Shown here: piece by piece, positions 52,001-56,533 of the stretch
Layout: each line of letters begins with the position of its first letter
Numbering within the stretch: the stretch's first letter is position 1
Assembly: GCA_029933225.1 (NCBI GenBank)
Contig: JAOZOO010000003.1
Location: 1 to 56,533, forward strand
DNA length: 56,533 nt
Source of the DNA: Bacteroidales bacterium
Lineage (GTDB): Bacteria > Bacteroidota > Bacteroidia > Bacteroidales > F082
Direction of reading: 5' to 3'
Notes under the pieces: model-generated
Database searches by the model: none
Told to the model about the DNA's origin: nothing
The model's input: only the letters and a program-made list of their open reading frames with translations
Program-made: the position numbers and the translations under genes

Positions 52001-52040
52001 TGGCAAGAAACGAAAGGATTAAGGTAAATATCTTTTTCAT
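49035..52040 (-). CDS. SusC/RagA family TonB-linked outer membrane transporter
   Basis: The 1001-residue protein has a signal peptide (MKKIFTLILSFLAIFPLMAQ), a carboxypeptidase-regulatory-like domain (about 22-95), the SusC marker LNEVVVVGYGVQKKSDVTGA, a plug domain (IYIRGVGSINGSPPLWIVDG, then EILKDASSTAIYGTKGANGV), and a long beta-barrel ending in phenylalanine-rich FYCGFSLKF. It imports oligosaccharides across the outer membrane with SusD. The start at 52040 is supported by the promoter at 52084-52115; a longer frame to 52178 would begin upstream of it and has no signal peptide. A LacI-type palindrome overlaps the promoter. Confidence 0.96.
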   Translation of the reverse strand: MKKIFTLILSFLAIFPLMAQITIQGTVYSKDTEETLPGVSVIIKGTTQGTVTDIDGKYTLGVNSADTLEFSYIGYQTQDIPVNGRTKLDVFLSVETKQLNEVVVVGYGVQKKSDVTGALVSISGKEMQETHQQNIANIMQGRAAGVTVVSNSGAPGRGEDIYIRGVGSINGSPPLWIVDGVPTSGGVNPQDIESMEILKDASSTAIYGTKGANGVILITTKKGKEGKMNINYENRFSWGQLYKNLNLASAKQWAKLRAEAYSNANLPVPPPLEEPYGAGTDWQSAVTRTAFGNNQFLSLGGASKKMTWYLSANYNDQEGIILVSNAQDLNVRLNTSANLFKWLRVGENFSISNSVINPINEDDEWNAVMIEAISIDPLTPVRKSDGSWGGSMWNTVNNPVAHLDRTKDEVKNFKLGGDVFAEFKFLKDFTFMSRFGYFRTFENYYNWKPTFFVKTGEENSRTSVTRDYYEANDWVFSNFLTWQHQFGSHSLKIMAGMESERNYSEYFGVTAANLISEIEHLIYINNATGNNEASAFGLASDLRWVSYFGRLNYNYADKYLLTVNFRRQGSSLFGPDYRWGNFPSASVGWRIDKESFLDNVNLINLLKLRVGLGTAGDDHAVEPYAYKAVSSSGQRYVLGNKIVDGVAFLRIANPELHWEVRKTLNIGADLAMWEDKFSFSADFFIDKTDNMLFNPDLPGHVGAQEFPYTNVATMQNTGFEFIIGYKSSYKDFRYNFKLNFSHVVNEVTSLGSASYIPSVQFMQLGYISYTEVGHPMASFKGYLTDGLFQNQGEVDAYVRPDGTPIQPNAAPGDIRYKADADGNLITDFIGDPFPDFTAGFNMTFSYKGFNLLMFFYGVYGNEIFNATRFYNLNSSVRYQVDASLMDRWLMEGDTDDPNLARLNIRDANNNLRSDRFVEDGSYFRLKNLQLEYAMPEKWFRNVELSALRFYVGADNVFTLTHYSGFDPEVGIGYGNNPLDRGIDRARYPSPRTFYCGFSLKF

Positions 52041-52075
52041 TCCATCAGGATTAAATGATAAAATAAGTGCAAAAA

Positions 52076-52085
52076 TGTGCGCACA
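52076..52085. promoter_or_regulatory. Candidate LacI-type operator over the susC transcription start
   Basis: TGTGCGCACA is a perfect palindrome with the central CG usual for LacI-family operators. It overlaps the susC -7 box by two bases and covers the expected transcription start. The LacI gene of this locus is the natural candidate to bind it. Confidence 0.55.
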
Positions 52086-52115
52086 AAGATAAATTGAGTT
52101 GATAAAATATGCAAA
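52084..52115 (-). promoter_or_regulatory. Promoter for susC-susD-PKD
   Basis: On the minus strand TTTG (52115-52112), a 20-nt spacer and TATCTTTG (52091-52084) match the consensus exactly. Transcription should begin near 52078, about 38 nt before the susC ATG. The 392-base gap between the two divergent genes holds this promoter, the GH2 promoter and two GTGCGCA words; the remaining A/T-rich middle shows nothing else. Confidence 0.7.
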
Positions 52116-52336
52116 CCTTTTCGCAAAATAAATTAAGAAATATTCTTCAGACAATATAATAATGAGCAGGTATATCAAGTTTATATAATACTTAATATAA
52201 AGAAATACAATATTTTAACCAAAACAGAAGACTACCGCATAAACTTATCCAGCATCACTGAAAATCACTCTATTTATTTTAATTCCAAATAAGTCAGGAG
52301 GGCTGTGTGTAAAAATAAATAAAAAATATAAAAAAA

Positions 52337-52353
52337 GTGCGCAAAAATTTGCA
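52337..52353. promoter_or_regulatory. Second operator-like site near the GH2 promoter
   Basis: The site GTGCGCAAAAATTTGCA repeats the 7-mer GTGCGCA of the susC operator and is itself a loose palindrome (GCAAA/TTTGC). It overlaps the -33 box of the GH2 promoter. It may allow the same LacI regulator to control both arms of the locus. Confidence 0.4.
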
Positions 52354-52379
52354 TAATATTTATTTCATTTATACTTTTA
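52348..52379 (+). promoter_or_regulatory. Promoter for the GH2 gene
   Basis: TTTG (52348-52351), a 20-nt spacer and TACTTTTA (52372-52379) match the Bacteroidota promoter except for the last base. Transcription would start about 47 nt before the ATG at 52433 and supports that start. Confidence 0.55.
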
Positions 52380-52432
52380 CCCGCTCAATAAAATCGAAAA
52401 CAGCTTTGCTTTATATTAATAAGGTATATCGA

Positions 52433-55057
52433 ATGAACAGATTGAACCCGATTCTCCGTTGGTTTATGTGGGTGGCTATTATTTTGACCGTTTTATCCTG
52501 CAACCAGACACAAAAAGAAAAATATTTTTTACGTGATTTGCATGAAAACTGGTTCATTCAAAGTTCTGATTCTGCCAAATTTTCGGGAGGACAAATCAGT
52601 TTGCCGGATTTTCAGCCCGATGGCTGGTATACTGCTGAAGTTCCTTCCACGGTTCTGCATACACTGGTTACAGATGGAGTTTATCACGATATTTACGTGG
52701 ATGATAACCTGGAAAAGATATCTCCTGCGGTTTTTCAAAATTCATGGTGGTATCGTACGGTGTTTGATATGGAAACCGTTCCGGAAGTGTTGCTGCTGCA
52801 TTTCGAAGGGATCAATTACAAAGCCAATGTTTGGCTGAACGGCAAGCATATAGCCGATACATCCCGCATGAAGAATGCTTTCCGGCAGTTTAAACTGAAC
52901 ATTTCGCAGAATATTCATGAAGGGAAAAATATACTGGCAATCGAAGTCTTCCCCCCCAAACCTGGGGATTTTTCCATCGGTTTTGTGGACTGGAATCCGG
53001 AACCGCCCGATGGAAACATGGGGTTGTTTCGCAAAGTTTATCTCGAAGCCATTGCCGGCGTCGGGCTGTCCGATCCTTTTATTGTCAGCACACTCAATGA
53101 TGACCTGACGGAAGCCACACTGACCGCTTCTGTAGAAGTGACCAATTACCGTCCCACAAACCTTTTGGGTGAGGTCATTCTGAAATTAAATGGAAATAAA
53201 CTGATCAAACCGGTTACACTGATTGCAGGACAGACGAAAAAAGTCGTTCTCACAGCAGATGATTTCCGGGAATTAAAGATAAAAAATCCGGAATTATGGT
53301 GGCCGCATATGTTGGGGAAACCTCACCTGTATCATGCCGAATTCGAATTCCACGAAAGCGGCATCAGAATGGATAAAAAGACGATTGACTTCGGCATCAG
53401 AACCGTATCGGACTTTTTCACCGGAGAGGGGCACCGGGGATTTAAGATCAACGGGCAGAAAATCCTGATCCGCGGTGGCGGCTGGGTGGACCGGCTCCTG
53501 CTTGACGACACGCCCGAAAGCATCCAAGACCAGTTAGAATATGTAAAAGACATGAACCTGAATACCATCCGACTGGAAGGTTTCTGGGGCAAAGATCAGA
53601 CCTTGTACAACCTGTGCGACCGCATGGGCATCCTGGTTATGGTGGGCTGGAGTTGCCACTGGGAGTGGGAAGATTACCTCGGCAAGCCCACTGACGAAAA
53701 ATACGGCGGCATCCTCACTTCTCCGGAAATGGACATGATGAGCCGGGCATGGCAGGATCAGATTGTCTGGCTGCGTAACCATCCTTCCATTTTCACCTGG
53801 CTGGGTGGCAGCGACTGTATTCCAAAACCGGAACTGGAAAAGAAATATTTTAAGATTTTCTCCGGTTATGATTCCACGCGGGTTTACCTTGCTTCGGCCA
53901 AAGAATGGCAGTCGCTGGCAGGTCCTACCGGAGTGAAAATGCGCGGCCCTTATGCTTACGAGCCACCGGTTTACTGGTTTGCCGATACATTGTACGGTGG
54001 TGCATTCGGTTTTAACACCGAAACCGGTCCCGGCGCCCAGGTACCGCCAATGGAAAGCATCAAAAAAATGATCTCGTCTGCCCACCTGTGGCCCATTGAT
54101 GAAGTGTGGGATTATCACTGTGGGAGACACGAGTTCAATATGTTAGACAGGTACACAAAAGCGCTGGAAGTTAGATACGGCAAAGCAACCAGTGCAGAAG
54201 ATTATGCCAAAAAGGCCCAAGTGATGAATTACGAACTGATGCGTCCGATGTTTGAGGCCTTTTCGGCTTACCGTTACAAAGCCACCGGTGTTATCCAGTG
54301 GATGCTCAACTCGGCCTGGCCTGAAATGTACTGGCAGTTGTACGATTATTACCTGATGCCCAACGGCGCCTATTACGGTGCCAAAAAGGCCTCCCAACCC
54401 TGGCATGTCGTTTATGATTATGCAAAACATTCACTTTATGCGGTGAATGACAGATTGGAAGATAAAAACGGATGTAATTTGAAAATCAAAGTGTTCGATA
54501 ACCGGTCTGCTTTAAAGTTTGAAAAGGAAATGAATGTTGATTTGAAAGACAATACTGGCAGCGAAATATTTAAACTGCCGCCATTCGACTGGAATGCCCC
54601 GCTTTATTTTCTGGATGTCCGCCTCTATGATGAAACCGGGCATGAACTGGACCATAATTTTTACTGGCTGTCGGCGAAAAAGGATATGCTTGATTATCAG
54701 GCGGAAGTTCCCGGCTGGTATTATCATACCCCTTCAAAGCAGTATGCTGATTTTACAGCATTGAACAATTTACCCAAAGCTGATGTCAGCTCAACTTTCA
54801 GCCGTAAGCAATGTAAAGGATCGGAAAAATTCACAGTTTCCCTGTCCAATGACAGCGACCATATTGCTTTTTTCATTCATACGTCCATAAAGGACAAAGA
54901 AACGGGTGAGACCATTCTGCCTGTTCTCTGGTCCGATAATTATATATCGCTGTTGCCGGGAGAAACAAGGGTGCTGATTGCGAAAATAAAAAGCAGGGAT
55001 TTGAAAACTAAAAAACCGCAATTGGTTGTGGAGGGGTATAATTTAAAAGAAAAATAA
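52433..55057 (+). CDS. Glycoside hydrolase family 2 lipoprotein, exo-beta-D-glucosaminidase-like
   Basis: The 874-residue protein has a lipoprotein signal (FMWVAIILTVLSC), GH2 N-terminal sugar-binding and Ig-like domains (about 30-320), and a TIM-barrel catalytic domain. The acid/base residue lies in WLGGSD, where Asp461 replaces the Asn-Glu of ordinary GH2 enzymes. The nucleophile is Glu530 in NTETGPG. This Gly-Ser-Asp form is the mark of the exo-beta-D-glucosaminidase subfamily typified by CsxA of Amycolatopsis, whose residues are Asp469 and Glu541. It should release glucosamine from chitosan oligomers in the periplasm or at a membrane face. A beta-mannosidase is the alternative. The ATG at 52433 is preferred over GTG 52337, which lies upstream of the promoter. 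Confidence 0.9.
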   Translation: MNRLNPILRWFMWVAIILTVLSCNQTQKEKYFLRDLHENWFIQSSDSAKFSGGQISLPDFQPDGWYTAEVPSTVLHTLVTDGVYHDIYVDDNLEKISPAVFQNSWWYRTVFDMETVPEVLLLHFEGINYKANVWLNGKHIADTSRMKNAFRQFKLNISQNIHEGKNILAIEVFPPKPGDFSIGFVDWNPEPPDGNMGLFRKVYLEAIAGVGLSDPFIVSTLNDDLTEATLTASVEVTNYRPTNLLGEVILKLNGNKLIKPVTLIAGQTKKVVLTADDFRELKIKNPELWWPHMLGKPHLYHAEFEFHESGIRMDKKTIDFGIRTVSDFFTGEGHRGFKINGQKILIRGGGWVDRLLLDDTPESIQDQLEYVKDMNLNTIRLEGFWGKDQTLYNLCDRMGILVMVGWSCHWEWEDYLGKPTDEKYGGILTSPEMDMMSRAWQDQIVWLRNHPSIFTWLGGSDCIPKPELEKKYFKIFSGYDSTRVYLASAKEWQSLAGPTGVKMRGPYAYEPPVYWFADTLYGGAFGFNTETGPGAQVPPMESIKKMISSAHLWPIDEVWDYHCGRHEFNMLDRYTKALEVRYGKATSAEDYAKKAQVMNYELMRPMFEAFSAYRYKATGVIQWMLNSAWPEMYWQLYDYYLMPNGAYYGAKKASQPWHVVYDYAKHSLYAVNDRLEDKNGCNLKIKVFDNRSALKFEKEMNVDLKDNTGSEIFKLPPFDWNAPLYFLDVRLYDETGHELDHNFYWLSAKKDMLDYQAEVPGWYYHTPSKQYADFTALNNLPKADVSSTFSRKQCKGSEKFTVSLSNDSDHIAFFIHTSIKDKETGETILPVLWSDNYISLLPGETRVLIAKIKSRDLKTKKPQLVVEGYNLKEK

Positions 55058-55070
55058 AATAGGATATTCA

Positions 55071-55098
55071 TTAACAGACGGGTTAACCCGTCTGTTAA
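55071..55098. repeat. Perfect 28-bp palindrome between GH2 and permease genes
   Basis: Two 14-nt arms, TTAACAGACGGGTT and its complement AACCCGTCTGTTAA, meet without a spacer. It starts 14 bases after the GH2 stop. No T-run follows, so it is more likely an mRNA-end hairpin, attenuator or dispersed repeat than a simple terminator. Confidence 0.85.
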
Positions 55099-55136
55099 TA
55101 CGATAGAATAAGTAATTATTTGAAAACATAAAACTG

Positions 55137-56396
55137 ATGAAAAGAAATTATACGATCGTAGTTCTCATACTGGTCACCTTTTTTGTCATTTCGTTCCTGA
55201 CGAATATCCTCGGGGCGCTAAACCCCACTGTTTCGTCCAGTTATGATCTGACGGAGACCATGGCGGGGTTTCTGCCTTTTGCTTTTTTCATTGCTTACGG
55301 GGTCATGTCCATCCCCTCGGGTTTCCTGCTGGAAAAATGGGGTGAAAAACGGATGATGATCCTGGCGTTCATGCTGGCATTTGCCGGAGCGATCATCTTT
55401 GCCTTTTTCCCGAAATTCAATGTGTTTGTTGTTTCATTGTTTACAATCGGGACGGGTATGGCTGTGTTGCAGGTAGTCATCAATCCGCTGTTGCGTGTGG
55501 CAGGAGGGGAAGAGCATTATGCATTCAATTCTGTGCTGGCCCAGTTGATCTTTGGTGCTGCATCGTTCATCAGCCCGCAGATGTATTCTTACCTTGTCAC
55601 CAACATTGACAAGGGAAACACGGGAAAACCTTTCATTACGCTGATGAGCGAACTCGTAGCCAATTCTTTTTCGTGGGTGTCGGTTTATTGGGTGTTTGCA
55701 CTGATGAGCGTTTTGATGATACTGGTAATCCTTTTTATCCGGTTTCCGAAAGTCGAACTTCAGGAAGATGAAAAGGTGGGGTCAAAAGAGAGTTACGTTG
55801 AGCTCTTTAAAAACAAATATGTCATCCTTTATTTTCTCGGGATATTTGCTTACGTGGGCACCGAACAGGGCATCTCTTACTGGATGTCCAAATTCCTGAA
55901 TATTTATCACGGATTCAACCCCGAAACCACCGGCGCCGATGCTGTTTCCTATTTCTGGGGGCTGATGACCATCGGCGGTGTGCTCGGGCTGATACTTCTA
56001 AAACTGATTGACAGTAAACAGGTTTTAAAATGGTTTACCGTGCTGGCCATGATCAGTGTGGCAACTGGTTTGTTCGGCGGAGCAAAAACAGCACTCTGGG
56101 CATTTCCCATATCAGGTTTTTTCTTGTCGGTTATGTATCCGGTGATCATTTCTCTGGGGCTGAACTCGGTGAAAAAGCATCACGGCTCGTTTGCAGGCAT
56201 TTTGATGACCGGGATTGCGGGAGGCGCGGTCGTCCAGATTTTGATCGGTGGTATCAGCGACATAACCTCGCTGAAGGTCGGGATGATGTTCCTGTTTGTA
56301 ACGCTCGGCTATATTTTGAGCATCAGCTTCTGGGCCAGGCCCATTGTGAGCAATAAGACAATAAAGGTGAAAGAGCTTTTTAAAGGAAAGGGATAA
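55137..56396 (+). CDS. Sugar permease, MFS, fucose/glucose-galactose/N-acetylglucosamine (FHS) type
   Basis: The 419-residue inner-membrane protein has about 12 predicted segments. The sequence FLTNILGALNPTVSSSYDLT, then FIAYGVMSIPSGFLLEKWGE, and GTGMAVLQVVINPLLRVAGG in the fourth to fifth segments resemble the FHS family, which imports fucose, glucose, galactose or N-acetylglucosamine with protons. It lies downstream of the GH2 gene on the same strand, separated by 79 bp and a palindrome, and should import the monosaccharide the locus releases, perhaps glucosamine. Exact specificity cannot be read from sequence. Confidence 0.88.
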   Translation: MKRNYTIVVLILVTFFVISFLTNILGALNPTVSSSYDLTETMAGFLPFAFFIAYGVMSIPSGFLLEKWGEKRMMILAFMLAFAGAIIFAFFPKFNVFVVSLFTIGTGMAVLQVVINPLLRVAGGEEHYAFNSVLAQLIFGAASFISPQMYSYLVTNIDKGNTGKPFITLMSELVANSFSWVSVYWVFALMSVLMILVILFIRFPKVELQEDEKVGSKESYVELFKNKYVILYFLGIFAYVGTEQGISYWMSKFLNIYHGFNPETTGADAVSYFWGLMTIGGVLGLILLKLIDSKQVLKWFTVLAMISVATGLFGGAKTALWAFPISGFFLSVMYPVIISLGLNSVKKHHGSFAGILMTGIAGGAVVQILIGGISDITSLKVGMMFLFVTLGYILSISFWARPIVSNKTIKVKELFKGKG

Positions 56397-56411
56397 AGCG
56401 GCAAGGAGAGA

Positions 56412-56488
56412 CCCCGCCATAAATGACGGGGAAACTGATAGAGTACTTAACATTATAAATCAAATCAGTTACCCTGCCCTTTAGGGTA
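56412..56488 (+). other. Two small hairpins after the permease gene
   Basis: CCCCGCCAT with ATGACGGGG (56412-56431) forms a nine-pair stem with one mismatch, and TACCCT with AGGGTA (56470-56488) a six-pair stem. Neither has a T-run. They may end the transcript. The last 45 bases of the window show no feature. Confidence 0.45.
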
Positions 56489-56533
56489 GGGGTCAATAAA
56501 TACGATAAACAACAGAATAATGATATTAACAGA

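Noticed and set aside
52041-52178. Extended N-terminus of SusC from a start at 52178
   Set aside because: The extension spans the promoter and operator-like palindrome and would push the signal peptide 46 residues inside.
53534-54130. 198-codon open frame opposite the GH2 catalytic domain
   Set aside because: Shadow of the conserved glycosidase frame; no start signal or domain.

Overview
The window is from a Bacteroidota genome, probably order Bacteroidales/Marinilabiliales; the rank is inferred from gene content only. The evidence is a SusC/SusD pair, gliding-motility genes gldE and gldD, type IX secretion sorting domains at the C-termini of two secreted enzymes, a DksA-like regulator with lost zinc cysteines, and promoters of the Bacteroidota form TTTG-N20-TAnnTTTG. 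No rRNA, tRNA, CRISPR array, integrase, transposase or phage gene was seen. The left edge cuts a sodium/solute symporter gene.

Positions 1-33026 are mostly housekeeping. On the minus strand lie a symporter, a serine hydrolase, a membrane-anchored AlbA_2 protein, queG and ruvB. A plus-strand operon follows: two double-domain universal stress proteins around a small SPOR-like secreted protein. Then come RNase G/E, a 29-residue basic protein that is easily missed, and HU. On the plus strand, mutY-ssb-gldE-gldD leads into a secreted M14 carboxypeptidase, an S41 protease and superoxide dismutase. Next are glmS, a DUF4270 lipoprotein overlapping a glycogen-synthase-like half protein, proline dehydrogenase, ileS, a DksA-like gene, lspA, and a three-gene biotin-dependent acyl-CoA carboxylase operon.

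Positions 33027-33467 hold no gene. They contain a nested set of perfect inverted repeats: two 53-nt G/C-rich elements in opposite orientation, each at the exact centre of its own palindrome, and both enclosed by a 20-bp outer inverted repeat. I do not recognise this arrangement.

Positions 33468-43718 carry a TPR/HTH regulator, a SYLF protein, and a cluster of seven genes: GT1 glycosyltransferase, radical SAM/SPASM protein, cyclase-family hydrolase, two short-chain dehydrogenases, a sulfotransferase and a DUF1214 protein. Their combination suggests synthesis or modification of a glycosylated or sulfated small lipophilic molecule. The product is unknown.

Positions 43825-56396 form a polysaccharide utilisation locus: LacI regulator, GH8 endo-enzyme, PKD lipoprotein, SusD, SusC, GH2 enzyme and an FHS-type sugar permease. 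The GH2 enzyme has the Gly-Ser-Asp acid/base motif of exo-beta-D-glucosaminidases. With GH8, a family that includes chitosanases, this points to chitosan or another glucosamine-rich glycan. A central-CG palindrome lies across the predicted susC transcription start and is a good candidate operator for the LacI regulator.
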